Positions 44,897-63,982 of a DNA stretch of 64,000 bases are shown in pieces. Under the pieces are notes generated by a model. That model was not told the DNA's origin. It saw only the letters and a list, made by a program, of their open reading frames with translations, and made no database searches. Source of the stretch: Luteibacter rhizovicinus (GTDB lineage: Bacteria > Pseudomonadota > Gammaproteobacteria > Xanthomonadales > Rhodanobacteraceae); assembly GCF_004342265.1 (NCBI RefSeq), contig NZ_SMCS01000009.1, positions 1 to 64,000 of the forward strand, in the 5' to 3' direction. Every line of letters starts with the position of its first letter. Position 1 is the stretch's first letter. Position numbers and translations under genes: made by a program.

Positions 44897-46087
44897 TTAC
44901 TTGACGATCTTGGCAACCACGCCGGCGCCGACAGTACGGCCACCTTCGCGAATCGCGAAACGCAGGCCATCGTCCATGGCGATCGGGTGAATCAGGGTCA
45001 CCGTCATCTTCACGTTGTCGCCCGGCATCACCATCTCGATGCCTTCCGGCAGCTTGCAAGCGCCGGTAACGTCGGTCGTGCGGAAGTAGAACTGCGGACG
45101 GTAGTTGTTGAAGAACGGCGTGTGACGGCCGCCTTCGTCCTTCGACAGAACGTAGACTTCGGCTTCGAACTCGGTGTGCGGCTTGATCGAGCCCGGCTTG
45201 GCCAGAACCTGGCCGCGCTGGACGTCGTCACGCTTCAGACCACGCAGCAGCAGACCGGCGTTGTCGCCTGCCTGACCCTGGTCGAGGAGCTTACGGAACA
45301 TCTCGACGCCCGTGACGGTCGTCTTCTGCGTGTCGCGGATACCGACGACTTCGATTTCGTCGCCAACCTTGATGATGCCGCGCTCGATACGACCCGTGAC
45401 AACGGTGCCGCGACCCGAGATCGAGAACACGTCTTCGACCGGCATCAGGAAGGTCTTGTCGACGTCGCGTTCCGGCGTCGGGATCCAGGTGTCGAGCGCA
45501 TCGACCAGCTTGACGATCGACGGCACGCCCATCTCGGACTGGTCGCCCTCAAGCGCCTTACGCGCCGAACCCGAAATGATCGGAGTGTCGTCGCCCGGGA
45601 AGTCATACTTCGACAGCAGTTCGCGCACTTCCATTTCGACGAGCTCGAGAAGCTCGGCGTCGTCAACCAGGTCAGCCTTGTTCAGGTACACAAGGATGTA
45701 CGGTACACCGACCTGACGCGAGAGCAGGATGTGCTCGCGGGTCTGCGGCATCGGGCCGTCAGCGGCCGAGCAAACCAGGATCGCGCCATCCATCTGCGCC
45801 GCACCCGTGATCATGTTCTTCACATAATCGGCGTGGCCCGGGCAATCGACGTGCGCATAGTGACGCGCGGCCGATTCGTATTCCACGTGGGCGGTCGAGA
45901 TCGTGATACCACGAGCCTTCTCTTCCGGAGCCGCGTCGATCTGGTCGTAACCCTTGAACTCGCCACCGAAGCGCTCTGCGCCGATCTTGGTCAGCGCTGC
46001 CGTCAGCGTGGTCTTGCCATGGTCGACGTGACCGATGGTGCCGACGTTGACATGCGGTTTGGTGCGTTCGAACTTACCCTTTGCCAT
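44897..46087 (-). CDS. tufA: Elongation factor Tu, copy A
   Basis: 396 residues. The G motifs [13 protein letters not shown] and NKAD are intact, and the switch I region ([20 protein letters not shown]) is normal. EF-Tu brings aminoacyl-tRNA to the ribosome. It lies downstream of fusA in the str operon and ends in a strong terminator. Compared with the second copy (61781-62971) I count about 47 amino-acid differences, unusual for duplicate tuf genes, while residues around 79-195 are identical except for one. Confidence 0.99.
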   Translation of the reverse strand: MAKGKFERTKPHVNVGTIGHVDHGKTTLTAALTKIGAERFGGEFKGYDQIDAAPEEKARGITISTAHVEYESAARHYAHVDCPGHADYVKNMITGAAQMDGAILVCSAADGPMPQTREHILLSRQVGVPYILVYLNKADLVDDAELLELVEMEVRELLSKYDFPGDDTPIISGSARKALEGDQSEMGVPSIVKLVDALDTWIPTPERDVDKTFLMPVEDVFSISGRGTVVTGRIERGIIKVGDEIEVVGIRDTQKTTVTGVEMFRKLLDQGQAGDNAGLLLRGLKRDDVQRGQVLAKPGSIKPHTEFEAEVYVLSKDEGGRHTPFFNNYRPQFYFRTTDVTGACKLPEGIEMVMPGDNVKMTVTLIHPIAMDDGLRFAIREGGRTVGAGVVAKIVK

Positions 46088-46139
46088 GACTCAAAAACCT
46101 CTGGATATCTGATACTTGGACTGTTAAAGACAGGGGCGA

Positions 46140-48269
46140 TCAGCCCTTCTTCATGACCTGCTCGGCGATGTTCGCGGGAGCCTCGGCGTACTTGAGGAAC
46201 TCCATCGTGAACGTCGCGCGACCCTGGGTCAGCGAGCGAATGGTCGTGGCGTAACCGAACATTTCACCCAGCGGGACTTCAGCATCGATCGTCTTACCCG
46301 ACGGCGTATCTTCCTGACCGGTGAGCATGCCGCGACGCTTGCTGATGTCGCCCATCACGTCGCCCATATAGTCTTCGGGCGTCACGATCTCGACCTTCAT
46401 GATCGGCTCGAGAAGAACCGGGCTGGCTTTGTTGAAGCCCTGCTTGAAGGCCATGGAAGCGGCGAGCTTGAACGCCATTTCCGAGGAATCGACGTCATGG
46501 TAAGAACCGAAGACCAGCTTGGCCTTCACGTTAACCACCGGGAAGCCAGCCAGCGGACCGCTGGTGATGGTTTCGCGCAGGCCCTTTTCGACCGACGGGA
46601 TGAATTCCTTCGGAATCACGCCACCCGTGATGTCGTTGATGAAAAGGAAGTCGTCCTTGATCGACGCAGCGATCTTCGGATCCGCACGATCGGCATCGCT
46701 GATCGGCGACAGTTCGATCACGACGTGACCGTACTGACCCTTACCACCGGACTGCTTGGCGTGCTTGTAATCCGACTTGACGTCGAGCGAGCGAATCGTC
46801 TCGCGGTAAGCAACCTGCGGCTTGCCGACGTTGGCCTCGACGTTGAACTCGCGACGCATACGGTCCACCAGGATGTCCAGGTGAAGCTCGCCCATGCCCG
46901 AGATGATCGTCTGACCCGACTCTTCGTCCGTACGAACGCGGAACGACGGATCTTCCGCGGCCAGACGGCCGAGAGCGACGCCCATCTTTTCCTGGTCCGA
47001 CTTGGTCTTCGGCTCGACCGCCATCGAGATCACCGGCTCCGGGAACGTCATGCGCTCGAGAGTGATGATGTGATCCTGCGCGCACAGCGTGTCACCGGTC
47101 GTGACGTCCTTCAGGCCGACCGCGGCGGCGATATCGCCCGCGCAGACTTCCTTCAGTTCGTGACGCTCATTGGCGTGCATCTGCAGAATACGGCCGATAC
47201 GCTCTTTCTTGCTCTTGACCGGGTTGTACACGAAATCACCGGAGTTCAGCGTGCCCGAGTACACACGGAAGAACGTGAGCGAACCGACGAACGGATCGGT
47301 CATGATCTTGAACGCCAGGGCCGAGAACGGAGCCTTGTCGTCAGCCTTGCGGGTGTCCGGCTTCTCGTCGTCATCGACGCCTTCGACCGGCGGACGATCC
47401 GACGGCGACGGCAGCAACTCGACGACGGCGTCGAGCATAGCCTGCACACCCTTGTTCTTGAACGCCGTACCGCAGTAAACCGGGATGATCTCGTTCTTCA
47501 GCACGCGCGTACGAAGACCGAAGGTGATCTCGTCTTCGCTGAGCTCGCCCTCTTCGAGGTACTTGTTCATCAGGTTTTCGTCCGCTTCGGCAGCGGATTC
47601 GACCATGAAGGCACGCGCATCTTCCGCCGTACCCTGCAGGTTCGCCGGAATCTCTTCGTATTTAAACTTCATGCCCTGGGATTCCATGTCCCAGATGATC
47701 GCCTTCATTTTCAGAAGATCGATCACGCCTTCGAAGTTTTCCTCGGCGCCGATCGGCACCTGCATCGGAACGGCAACGGCACCGAGACGCGCCTTCAGCT
47801 GGTCGACGACCTTGTTGAAGTTCGCACCGGTGCGGTCCATCTTGTTGACGAAGGCAAGACGCGGCACTTTGTACTTGTTGGCCTGACGCCACACCGTCTC
47901 GGACTGCGGCTGAACGCCACCGACGGCACACAGGACGAACACCGCACCATCGAGCACGCGCAGCGAACGCTCGACTTCAATGGTGAAGTCGACGTGCCCC
48001 GGGGTGTCGATGATGTTGAAGCGGTGCTGTTCCTTCTGGCCATCCATGCCCTTCCAGAAGCAGGTGGTAGCAGCGGACGTAATGGTGATACCACGCTCCT
48101 GCTCCTGCTCCATCCAGTCCATCGTGGCCGCACCGTCGTGCACTTCGCCAATCTTGTGACTGACACCGGTATAGAACAGGATGCGTTCCGTGGTCGTGGT
48201 CTTACCGGCATCAATGTGAGCCATGATGCCGAAGTTGCGGTAGCGGTCGATGGGCGTAGTGCGTGCCAC
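46140..48269 (-). CDS. fusA: Elongation factor G
   Basis: 709 residues with all five domains. Key GTPase motifs are [23 protein letters not shown] and NKMDR. Domain IV contains [11 protein letters not shown]. It drives translocation and, with RRF, ribosome recycling. It lies 27 bases after rpsG and 52 before tufA, the standard str order. No second fusA is in the window. Confidence 0.99.
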   Translation of the reverse strand: MARTTPIDRYRNFGIMAHIDAGKTTTTERILFYTGVSHKIGEVHDGAATMDWMEQEQERGITITSAATTCFWKGMDGQKEQHRFNIIDTPGHVDFTIEVERSLRVLDGAVFVLCAVGGVQPQSETVWRQANKYKVPRLAFVNKMDRTGANFNKVVDQLKARLGAVAVPMQVPIGAEENFEGVIDLLKMKAIIWDMESQGMKFKYEEIPANLQGTAEDARAFMVESAAEADENLMNKYLEEGELSEDEITFGLRTRVLKNEIIPVYCGTAFKNKGVQAMLDAVVELLPSPSDRPPVEGVDDDEKPDTRKADDKAPFSALAFKIMTDPFVGSLTFFRVYSGTLNSGDFVYNPVKSKKERIGRILQMHANERHELKEVCAGDIAAAVGLKDVTTGDTLCAQDHIITLERMTFPEPVISMAVEPKTKSDQEKMGVALGRLAAEDPSFRVRTDEESGQTIISGMGELHLDILVDRMRREFNVEANVGKPQVAYRETIRSLDVKSDYKHAKQSGGKGQYGHVVIELSPISDADRADPKIAASIKDDFLFINDITGGVIPKEFIPSVEKGLRETITSGPLAGFPVVNVKAKLVFGSYHDVDSSEMAFKLAASMAFKQGFNKASPVLLEPIMKVEIVTPEDYMGDVMGDISKRRGMLTGQEDTPSGKTIDAEVPLGEMFGYATTIRSLTQGRATFTMEFLKYAEAPANIAEQVMKKG

Positions 48270-48296
48270 GGTCTTTCCTCGAAATCTAAGCTGTGA

Positions 48297-48764
48297 TTAC
48301 CAGCGGTAATGCGAGAAGGCCTTGTTGGCCTCCGCCATACGGTGCGTCTCTTCGCGCTTCTTCACTGCGCCGCCGCGGCTTTCCGAAGCCTCGAGCAGTT
48401 CAGCGGCAAGCTTGCGCGGCATGGACGTCTCACCACGCTTGCGCGCGGAGTCGATCACCCAGCGCATGGCAAGAGCCATACGACGACCCGGACGCACTTC
48501 GACCGGAACCTGGTACGTGGCGCCACCGACACGACGGGATTTAACCTCGACGGCCGGAGCGATATTCGCCAAAGCCTTCTCGACGAGCTGCACCGGCTCG
48601 GCGTGCTTTTCGCCGATTTGCTGCAGGGCGCCGTAAACGATGCTTTCGGCTACGGACTTCTTGCCGCTCTTCATCACCATATTGATGAAGCGGGCAATAA
48701 GCTGGCTTCCGTGCTTCGGGTCCGGGAGGACCACACGGGCGGGATGGGAACCTTTACGCGACAT
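48297..48764 (-). CDS. rpsG: 30S ribosomal protein S7
   Basis: 155 residues. [20 protein letters not shown] is the N terminus and [20 protein letters not shown] the family signature. S7 initiates assembly of the 30S head and in enterics represses part of the str operon. It is 16 bases after rpsL. Confidence 0.98.
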   Translation of the reverse strand: MSRKGSHPARVVLPDPKHGSQLIARFINMVMKSGKKSVAESIVYGALQQIGEKHAEPVQLVEKALANIAPAVEVKSRRVGGATYQVPVEVRPGRRMALAMRWVIDSARKRGETSMPRKLAAELLEASESRGGAVKKREETHRMAEANKAFSHYRW

Positions 48765-48780
48765 AATTCTTGTCCTTTGC

Positions 48781-49155
48781 TCAGCTCTTCGGGCGCTTGG
48801 CGCCGTACTTCGAGCGCGACTTGCGACGCTTGGTCACGCCGGCGCAGTCGAGACTGCCGCGAACCGTGTGGTAACGCACACCCGGAAGATCCTTGACGCG
48901 ACCGCCACGGATCAGAACAACCGAGTGCTCCTGCAGATTGTGACCTTCGCCACCGATGTAGCTGATGACCTCGAAACCATTGGTCAGGCGCACCTTGGCA
49001 ACCTTACGCAGGGCCGAGTTCGGCTTCTTCGGGGTGGTCGTATAAACACGCGTGCAAACACCGCGGCGCTGCGGGCTGCTCTGCAGGGCCGGGGAAGCGC
49101 TCTTATACGCTTTCGGGCTGCGGGATTTGCGCACCAACTGGTTGACTGTCGTCAT
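48781..49155 (-). CDS. rpsL: 30S ribosomal protein S12
   Basis: 124 residues. [20 protein letters not shown] opens it; [18 protein letters not shown] and [20 protein letters not shown] carry the two lysines altered in streptomycin-resistant mutants, both wild type here. S12 controls decoding accuracy. A terminator-like hairpin sits only about 27 bases upstream of the start, suggesting attenuation. Confidence 0.98.
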   Translation of the reverse strand: MTTVNQLVRKSRSPKAYKSASPALQSSPQRRGVCTRVYTTTPKKPNSALRKVAKVRLTNGFEVISYIGGEGHNLQEHSVVLIRGGRVKDLPGVRYHTVRGSLDCAGVTKRRKSRSKYGAKRPKS

Positions 49156-49326
49156 GCGAAGCTATTCCTGAGAAACATAAAGGCAGACCGAAGGCTCGGT
49201 CTGCCAAGAAGCGGGTTGTTAACATGGGTCGTCTGCCAGGCAGACCGACACCCATCATCCATGAACCGAACACGAGGCGCCTCCATGCACCTCATTTCGT
49301 ATGTACGAGCATTGCCCTAACGGGCT
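49156..49326 (-). promoter_or_regulatory. rpsL leader with attenuator-like alternative hairpins
   Basis: Four complementary segments lie in order on the minus strand: TCGGTCTGCC (49239-49248), GGCAGACGA (49229-49237), GGCAGACCGA (49196-49205) and TCGGTCTGCC (49182-49191). Segments 3 and 4 make a 10-bp hairpin followed by TTTATGTTT. Segment 1 can pair with 2 or 3, and segment 4 with 3 or 2. The region also has the element shared with the S10 leader. A 47-codon frame starting in that element ends in an ATGA overlap with rpsL, but has no ribosome site. Confidence 0.65.
49264..49299 (-). promoter_or_regulatory. 36-nt element shared with the S10 leader (copy 2)
   Basis: It begins with CGAAATGAGGTGCA on the minus strand, 28 bases after the rpoC stop codon. 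30 of 36 positions equal copy 1 at 44683-44718. Function unknown. Confidence 0.6.
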
Positions 49327-53544
<4,218 letters not shown>

Positions 53545-53569
53545 GCGTAATCTCCGGTAGCCGCGACGA

Positions 53570-57739
<4,170 letters not shown>

Positions 57740-57798
57740 GGTGGGAGCCGCCTCGGTTCGCAGTGACGCCGGTGGTGCACACACCGGCTAATGATGAA

Positions 57799-57849
57799 AT
57801 CGGTAATCGGAGATCGGGAATCGGGTGAATCCCGATGTCCCATTACCGA
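57799..57849. repeat. Inverted repeat upstream of rpoB
   Basis: ATCGGTAAT/ATTACCGA outer arms and ATCGGGA/TCCCGAT inner arms form an interrupted long stem within 57799-57849, between rplL and rpoB. It may be a processing site or a degenerate dispersed repeat. Confidence 0.5.
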
Positions 57850-57883
57850 CGGACAAAAACACAACTTCTTTCCGGAACAGGCA

Positions 57884-57911
57884 AAGCCCGGGGGCTTACG
57901 CCCCCAGGCTT
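57884..57911 (-). terminator. Attenuator-like hairpin between rplL and rpoB
   Basis: A 12-bp stem with one G-U pair (57884-57895, 57900-57911) and a 4-nt loop is followed on the minus strand by TTTG. A partial terminator at this place is known in E. coli. A second small hairpin (57934-57950) directly follows the rplL stop codon. Confidence 0.65.
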
Positions 57912-57951
57912 GCTTGACGCTAGGTCGAATAAACGACGCCCAAGGCGTCGA

Positions 57952-58320
57952 TTACTTCAGTTCGACCGTGGCGCCGGCAGCTTCGAGATCCTTCTTGAAC
58001 TTCGCAGCGTCGTCCTTGCTGGCGGCTTCCTTCACGGTGCCACCGGCTTCGGTCAGATCCTTCGCTTCCTTCAGGCCGAGACCCGTGATGGCGCGGACGA
58101 CCTTGATGACGTCGATCTTCTTGTCGCCAGCCGACTTCAGGATGACGTCGAACTCGGTCTGCTCTTCAGCAGCGGCAGCGGCCGGACCGGCAGCAGCAGC
58201 GGCAACCGGAGCGGCAGCCGAAACGCCAAACTTCTCTTCGATCGCCTTCACCAGCTCCATGATTTCCATGAGCGACTTGGCGGCAACGGCTTCAACGATT
58301 TCGTTGGTGGAAAGGGACAT
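57952..58320 (-). CDS. rplL: 50S ribosomal protein L7/L12
   Basis: 122 residues. An N-terminal dimer domain ([20 protein letters not shown]), an alanine-rich hinge and the C-terminal factor-binding domain ([20 protein letters not shown]) form the stalk that recruits EF-Tu and EF-G. It follows rplJ by 44 bases. Confidence 0.98.
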   Translation of the reverse strand: MSLSTNEIVEAVAAKSLMEIMELVKAIEEKFGVSAAAPVAAAAAGPAAAAAEEQTEFDVILKSAGDKKIDVIKVVRAITGLGLKEAKDLTEAGGTVKEAASKDDAAKFKKDLEAAGATVELK

Positions 58321-58364
58321 TTGATTAACCTCTGAAATTTGATTCGGTTTGATAGTCGGCGAAC

Positions 58365-58898
58365 TTAGGCGGGCTCGGCTTCAGCGGGGACTTCGGCGAC
58401 AACATCGCCGCCACCCTGCTTGTCGGCCACTGCCTTGACGGCGCGGGCGAACATCGCGACCGGCTCGGACAGGACGCGCGCCAGCATCGCCAGGGCTTCC
58501 TGACGGGTCGGCAGCGAGGCCAGCACGTCGACGTGAGCGGCCGGAAGCAACTTGCCTTCCACCGACACGACCTTCGCGATCAGCTTGTCGTTGGTCTTCG
58601 CGAATTCCTTGATCAGGCGCCCGGCTGCACCGGGTTCCTCAAGCGAGAACGCATACAGGAGCGGACCGACCAGGGCGTCTTTGACGACCTCGAATTCGGT
58701 ACCACCCACAGCGCGCGCAGCCAGCGTGTTCTTGACAACTTTCAAGAAAACGCCCGACTCGCGAGCCTTCTTACGCATCGCGGTCATCTGAGAGACCGTG
58801 GTGCCTGCGTACTCGGCGGCGATCAAGGAGTGAGCCTTAGCCGCGACTTCTGCCAGCTCGGCGACTACTTCTTGCTTCTGAGACAGATTGAGAGCCAT
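58365..58898 (-). CDS. rplJ: 50S ribosomal protein L10
   Basis: 177 residues. [20 protein letters not shown] is typical, followed by [20 protein letters not shown]. The C-terminal helix that carries L7/L12 dimers ends in a Gly/Glu/Ala-rich tail. GGAGG lies six bases before the start. Its leader of 339 bases probably binds L10-L12 for autoregulation, as in other gammaproteobacteria. Confidence 0.98.
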   Translation of the reverse strand: MALNLSQKQEVVAELAEVAAKAHSLIAAEYAGTTVSQMTAMRKKARESGVFLKVVKNTLAARAVGGTEFEVVKDALVGPLLYAFSLEEPGAAGRLIKEFAKTNDKLIAKVVSVEGKLLPAAHVDVLASLPTRQEALAMLARVLSEPVAMFARAVKAVADKQGGGDVVAEVPAEAEPA

Positions 58899-59237
58899 TG
58901 CACTCCTCCAAATGAACTCCGCTTACGGCTCCTGCCGCTTGCGGTCCTGAGCGACGCCATCCGTGACGTCGGGGACACGGGGTGTCCCGGGTGGTGGCCT
59001 TTCCAGAAAACACGATTCCAGAAGGGGCAGCACCATCTGCGCAGGCCGGATTTGCGAGAAACCCGATTAAGCGATCCCGCTAGCGACGACGGCGTTTCCA
59101 TGCCTACACGAGCTCCTTGCTCGTCGTCATCGCGCGCTGATAGCGCCTGCGGTCTTTGACGGCGACCTCGATCTTTCGATCGGGGCTGCCTTCAAAAACA
59201 TGCCCACGCCGGACAGTGCCGGCGCGGGACTTGATTC
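58899..59237 (-). promoter_or_regulatory. L10 leader region (339 bases without a gene)
   Basis: It holds the rplA terminator (59193-59228), a GAAA-capped 8-bp stem on the minus strand (CCCCGATC-GAAA-GATCGAGG, about 59166-59185) and a 7-bp stem (GGGACAC/GTGTCCC, about 58972-58988) near rplJ. Length and position fit an L10 leader RNA. I see no convincing promoter boxes in it. Confidence 0.6.
59193..59228 (-). terminator. Terminator-like hairpin after rplA
   Basis: CCCGCGCCGG and CCGGCGTGGG (minus strand) form a 10-bp stem with one G-U pair; CATGTTTTTG follows. It lies 9 bases after the rplA stop and may partly separate rplKA from rplJL. Confidence 0.75.
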
Positions 59238-59939
59238 TTACTTGGTGGTGACGGTCGACGTATCGACAGCGACACCCACGCCCATCGTGCTCGACAGCGA
59301 GATCTTCTGGAGGTACTGGCCCTTGGCGGCAGCCGGCTTGGCCTTCAGCAGATCGGCGATCAGCGCATTCAGGTTGTCGGCCAGCTGGGCAGCGTCGAAG
59401 CTTGCCTTGCCGATCGTGGCGTGAATGATGCCGCCCTTGTCGTTACGGAACTTGACCTGACCCGCCTTGGCGTTCTTGACCGCCGTAGCGACGTCGGCCG
59501 TGACCGAGCCGTCCTTCGGGTTCGGCATCAGGCCACGGGGACCGAGCACCTGACCGAGCTTACCGACGACGCGCATCGCGTCCGGCGTAGCAATGACGCG
59601 GCCGTAGTTCAGATCGCCAGCGGCCATCTTCTCGGCCAGGTCGTCCATACCGACGGCGTCGGCGCCCGCGGCAAGAGCCGCGTCAGCCTTTTCGCCAGCC
59701 GGCACGAACACAGCGACGCGGATCGTCTTGCCGGTGCCGTGCGGCAGCAGCGAGGAACCACGAACGCCCTGATCGGACTTCTTCGCGTCGATGCCGAGGC
59801 GAACCGAAACGTCCACCGACTCGGCGAACTTGGCCTTGGCGTTGTCCTTGACGATCTTCAACGCTTCGTCGAGACCGTAGGACTTGCCGTGCTGCACAGC
59901 GGCCGTTGCCGCCTTCATACGCTTAGTGAGCTTTGCCAT
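59238..59939 (-). CDS. rplA: 50S ribosomal protein L1
   Basis: 233 residues. [40 protein letters not shown] and [18 protein letters not shown] sequence define L1, which moves deacylated tRNA at the E site and represses the rplK operon in enterics. It is 3 bases after rplK. Confidence 0.98.
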   Translation of the reverse strand: MAKLTKRMKAATAAVQHGKSYGLDEALKIVKDNAKAKFAESVDVSVRLGIDAKKSDQGVRGSSLLPHGTGKTIRVAVFVPAGEKADAALAAGADAVGMDDLAEKMAAGDLNYGRVIATPDAMRVVGKLGQVLGPRGLMPNPKDGSVTADVATAVKNAKAGQVKFRNDKGGIIHATIGKASFDAAQLADNLNALIADLLKAKPAAAKGQYLQKISLSSTMGVGVAVDTSTVTTK

Positions 59940-59942
59940 GTC

Positions 59943-60371
59943 TTAACCCTCCACTACCAGACCCATGCTGCGCGCGCTGCCGGCGATCGTACGCACGGCG
60001 GCATCCAGATCGGCAGCCGTGAGATCCGGCTCCTTCTGCTTCGCAACATCTTCCAGCTGGGCACGAGTGACCTTGCCCACCTTATCGGTGTTCGGCTTCG
60101 GCGAACCCTTCGCGACGCCGGTGATCTTCTTGAGAAGGATCGTGGCGGGCGGGGTCTTCGTGATGAAGGTGAAGGTACGGTCGGAATAGGCCGTGATGAT
60201 CACGGGGATCGGGAGACCCGGCTCCAGCTTCTGCGTGGCGGCATTGAACGCCTTGCAGAATTCCATGATGTTCAGACCGCGCTGACCGAGGGCGGGACCC
60301 ACCGGCGGCGACGGGTTAGCCTGACCGGCCTTAACCTGCAACTTGATGTAACCAATGACTTTCTTTGCCAT
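59943..60371 (-). CDS. rplK: 50S ribosomal protein L11
   Basis: 142 residues. [20 protein letters not shown], the N-terminal proline-rich segment, and the C-terminal rRNA-binding part ending [15 protein letters not shown] define L11 at the GTPase-associated centre. It has its own strong promoter at 60504-60532 and a roughly 125-base leader. Confidence 0.98.
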   Translation of the reverse strand: MAKKVIGYIKLQVKAGQANPSPPVGPALGQRGLNIMEFCKAFNAATQKLEPGLPIPVIITAYSDRTFTFITKTPPATILLKKITGVAKGSPKPNTDKVGKVTRAQLEDVAKQKEPDLTAADLDAAVRTIAGSARSMGLVVEG

Positions 60372-60435
60372 TCGACTATCCTCGCGAGTTCAGACGCCTG
60401 TGAGGCTCCTCGCTGTAAGACTTCCCTGAATACCT

Positions 60436-60456
60436 GGGTTCGCTGCCTGCGAACCC
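60436..60456 (-). other. 8-bp hairpin in the rplK leader
   Basis: GGGTTCGC and GCGAACCC pair around a 5-nt loop, about 65 bases upstream of rplK. L1 could bind here for feedback control, but I see no clear copy of the L1 rRNA site. Confidence 0.45.
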
Positions 60457-60503
60457 CTGAAACACGGACACGCCGGGCCGAAAGGCGCCAGCGTGAACCG
60501 AGC

Positions 60504-60532
60504 ATTATAGGCATCCGGCCGGGCTTAAGCAA
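60504..60532 (-). promoter_or_regulatory. Sigma70-like promoter of rplKA
   Basis: On the minus strand TTGCTT (60527-60532) and a perfect TATAAT (60504-60509) are 17 bases apart, in the nusG-rplK gap. Confidence 0.85.
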
Positions 60533-60556
60533 ACCCTGTGCCGAAGGAGCTGGCCG

Positions 60557-61117
60557 TCAGGCCTTCTCCACCTGACCGAATTCGAGTTCGACCGGGGTCG
60601 AGCGACCGAAAATGAGCACCGCGACACGCAGGCGGCTCTTTTCGTAGTTCACTTCCTCGACCACACCGTTGAAATCGTTGAACGGGCCTTCGGTAACGCG
60701 GACCATTTCGCCCGGCTCGAAAAGCACCTTGGGGCGCGGCTTCTCCACACCCTCGCGGACGCGGCTGAGAATATTATCGGCTTCGCTGTCGCGGATAGGC
60801 AGCGGACGGTCCGCCGTACCACCGATGAAACCCATGACCTTCGGGGTTTCCTTGACCAGATGCCAGCTTTCGTCGTCGATACGCGGCGACTTGCCGGTGG
60901 TATCGGTTTCGATCTGGACCAGGACATAACCGGGGAAGAACTTGCGCTCGCTGCGACGCTTCTGGCCGCCGCGCATCTCGATGACTTCCTCGGTCGGAAC
61001 CAGGATTTCACCGAATCTTTCTTCCATGCCTTCGCGCTTAATGCGCTCGTCAAGCGCGCGCTTGACCTGATGTTCGAAACCAGAATAGGCGTGAACCACG
61101 TACCAGCGCTTGCTCAT
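60557..61117 (-). CDS. nusG: Transcription antitermination/elongation factor NusG
   Basis: 186 residues. The NGN domain has [20 protein letters not shown] and [11 protein letters not shown]; the KOW domain has [18 protein letters not shown]. NusG binds the polymerase clamp and links to Rho or S10. It starts 8 bases after secE. Confidence 0.98.
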   Translation of the reverse strand: MSKRWYVVHAYSGFEHQVKRALDERIKREGMEERFGEILVPTEEVIEMRGGQKRRSERKFFPGYVLVQIETDTTGKSPRIDDESWHLVKETPKVMGFIGGTADRPLPIRDSEADNILSRVREGVEKPRPKVLFEPGEMVRVTEGPFNDFNGVVEEVNYEKSRLRVAVLIFGRSTPVELEFGQVEKA

Positions 61118-61125
61118 GCCTTACC

Positions 61126-61521
61126 TCAATGTCCGAGCTTAAGCAGCCAATCGAGCACGACCGTCTTCAGCAAGAAGTCGATCAGCCCCATCAGCAGCGA
61201 GAGAATGATGACAACCACGATGATGATACCCGTGGTCTTCAGCGTTTCGTCGCGCGACGGCCAGACGACCTTGCGCAGCTCGAATTGGGATTCGGCGAAG
61301 AATACGCGCAGTTTGCGACCCGGCTGGGTGAAGGCACCGATAGCGAATGCGGCCACGATGGCCGCGATAACGCCAACCACGCGCGCAGCCTGCGGCACGC
61401 TGGCGTCATTACTGAAATAGTAAAAGCCGACGATACCCGCGGCGAGCACGACGAACGCAAGCGCAAGCTTGCCGATGTCGGCGGGGCCCATACCCTTGGC
61501 TTGTTCTGCCTTAGTGTTCAT
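61126..61521 (-). CDS. secE: Preprotein translocase subunit SecE
   Basis: 131 residues, the three-helix gammaproteobacterial type, from the ATG at 61521. The first two helices are within residues about 15-65. The conserved cytoplasmic FFAESQFELRKVVWPSRDET precedes the last membrane helix, which clamps SecY. It lies between tRNA-Trp and nusG, the usual order. Confidence 0.96.
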   Translation of the reverse strand: MNTKAEQAKGMGPADIGKLALAFVVLAAGIVGFYYFSNDASVPQAARVVGVIAAIVAAFAIGAFTQPGRKLRVFFAESQFELRKVVWPSRDETLKTTGIIIVVVIILSLLMGLIDFLLKTVVLDWLLKLGH

Positions 61522-61606
61522 ACGCACTTGGGCGGGTACCGTACGGACGCCCGGGGGCACGAGGCCTCACGATCATCCTTCGTCACCCACCCTTGGTCCT
61601 CTGGAA

Positions 61607-61682
<76 letters not shown>

Positions 61683-61746
61683 ACTGATAAAACAGGGTAA
61701 ACGCGATGGCGGGCAGCCTTTCGACTTACCCGCCTCGCGACCGGGT

Positions 61747-61770
61747 GCCGATTCGCTTCCGCGAATCGGC
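61747..61770 (-). other. 10-bp hairpin between tufB and tRNA-Trp
   Basis: GCCGATTCGC and GCGAATCGGC form a perfect stem with a 4-nt loop, 10 bases after the tufB stop. No T run follows, so it is more likely an RNA-processing element than a terminator. Confidence 0.55.
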
Positions 61771-61780
61771 ATCGCTTATC

Positions 61781-62971
<1,191 letters not shown>

Positions 62972-63033
62972 GCGCGCTAAACCCCAATGGAGTCAATGAG
63001 TAATGAAAATAAAACCGAATCGGTATCGTGAAG

Positions 63034-63109
<76 letters not shown>

Positions 63110-63135
63110 ACTGTACGCAACGCGCGAAGCTTCAA

Positions 63136-63209
63136 TGGAGCGGGAGACGGGAATCGAACCCGCACAATCAGCTTGGAAGGCTGAAGTTCTACCATTGAAC
63201 TACTCCCGC
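63136..63209 (-). tRNA. tRNA-Gly (anticodon TCC)
   Basis: 74 bases with encoded CCA. Acceptor stem GCGGGAG/CTCCCGC, anticodon stem-loop CAGCCTTCCAAGCTG, T arm GGTTCGATTCC. Second gene of the cluster. Confidence 0.96.
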
Positions 63210-63226
63210 ACTGCGCGGAACTCGTC

Positions 63227-63312
63227 TGGTGGAGGGAGGTGGATTCGAACCACCGAAGGCGTAAGCCAGCAGATTTACAGTCTGCCCCCGTTGGCCGCTT
63301 GGGTATCCCTCC
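63227..63312 (-). tRNA. tRNA-Tyr (anticodon GTA)
   Basis: 86 bases with a long variable arm and encoded CCA, a class II tRNA. Acceptor GGAGGGA, anticodon loop CTGTAAA, T arm GGTTCGAATCC. First gene of the cluster; a promoter lies immediately upstream. Confidence 0.97.
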
Positions 63313-63326
63313 AACAAAGAACGCCT

Positions 63327-63355
63327 ATTGTCGCGAGCGCCCGTGAAACTGTCAA
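63327..63355 (-). promoter_or_regulatory. Promoter of the tRNA-Tyr-Gly-Thr-tufB unit
   Basis: On the minus strand a perfect TTGACA (63350-63355) is followed after 17 bases by GACAAT (63327-63332). The expected start is a few bases before the tRNA-Tyr 5' end, and the surrounding bases are GC rich, as in stringently controlled promoters. Confidence 0.8.
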
Positions 63356-63487
63356 CAGTTCTACACGTGTCGAGAACGTGCGAATGACAAGGCATGGCGC
63401 CCTAACGACAGCCCGGCGGACGGGGAGTCGCCAGGCAGCCGCGAAGTGTATCCATGCGCTCGCTCATTGGGAAGCCTGTCCGGCGAT

Positions 63488-63982
63488 TTATATCGCGGAT
63501 TTTTGCCGGATCGCGGTCACGAGGGGCTCCATCGCCCGCGACATTTCCATCAGTTTCAGCGCGTATTCCTGCAGGCGGAGATCGTCCTCACCCTTCGGCA
63601 CCCAGGACGGAACGGGCGTCGGCCGACCGCCATCGGGACGGTCCAGAGCCACGAAAACCATCACGCAACTGGTGGCCAGCCGCTCATCGCCGCTGCGCAG
63701 ATCTCGCGCAAGCACATCCACCGCCAGATGCATGCTCGAGGTACCCGTATGGATCAGCCTTGCCCGCACCGTGACGAGATCGCCAATGAGAATGGGACCA
63801 AGAAACTGGATACCGCTGACCGACGCGGTGACGCAATACGCCCCGCTCCAACCCACCGCGCAGGCGTAGCCCGCCTGATCCAGCCATTTCATGGCCATGC
63901 CGCCGTGGACCTTGCCGCCGAAATTCACATCCGTCGGCTGGGCCAGAAAGCGAAAATTGACCTCGCGCTGCGTACCCGGCAT
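63488..63982 (-). CDS. Hotdog-fold acyl-CoA thioesterase
   Basis: 164 residues. DVNFGGKVHGGMAMKWLDQA, with the catalytic-type Asn/Gly/His environment of YciA/BACH thioesterases, is followed by SVSGIQFLGPILIGDLVTVR and LIHTGTSSMHLAVDV. It should hydrolyse acyl-CoA esters in the cytoplasm; the chain length preferred cannot be told. The C-terminal 50 residues include VFVALDRPDGGRPTPVPSW. No functional link with the neighbours. The 175 bases between it and tRNA-Tyr contain only the tRNA promoter as far as I can see. Confidence 0.88.
   Translation of the reverse strand: MPGTQREVNFRFLAQPTDVNFGGKVHGGMAMKWLDQAGYACAVGWSGAYCVTASVSGIQFLGPILIGDLVTVRARLIHTGTSSMHLAVDVLARDLRSGDERLATSCVMVFVALDRPDGGRPTPVPSWVPKGEDDLRLQEYALKLMEMSRAMEPLVTAIRQKSAI

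Noticed and set aside
49156-49295. 47-codon frame upstream of and overlapping rpsL as a leader peptide
   Set aside because: The ATGA overlap is suggestive, but there is no Shine-Dalgarno and the differences from the S10 copy do not follow a coding pattern. Kept as a hypothesis, not as a CDS.
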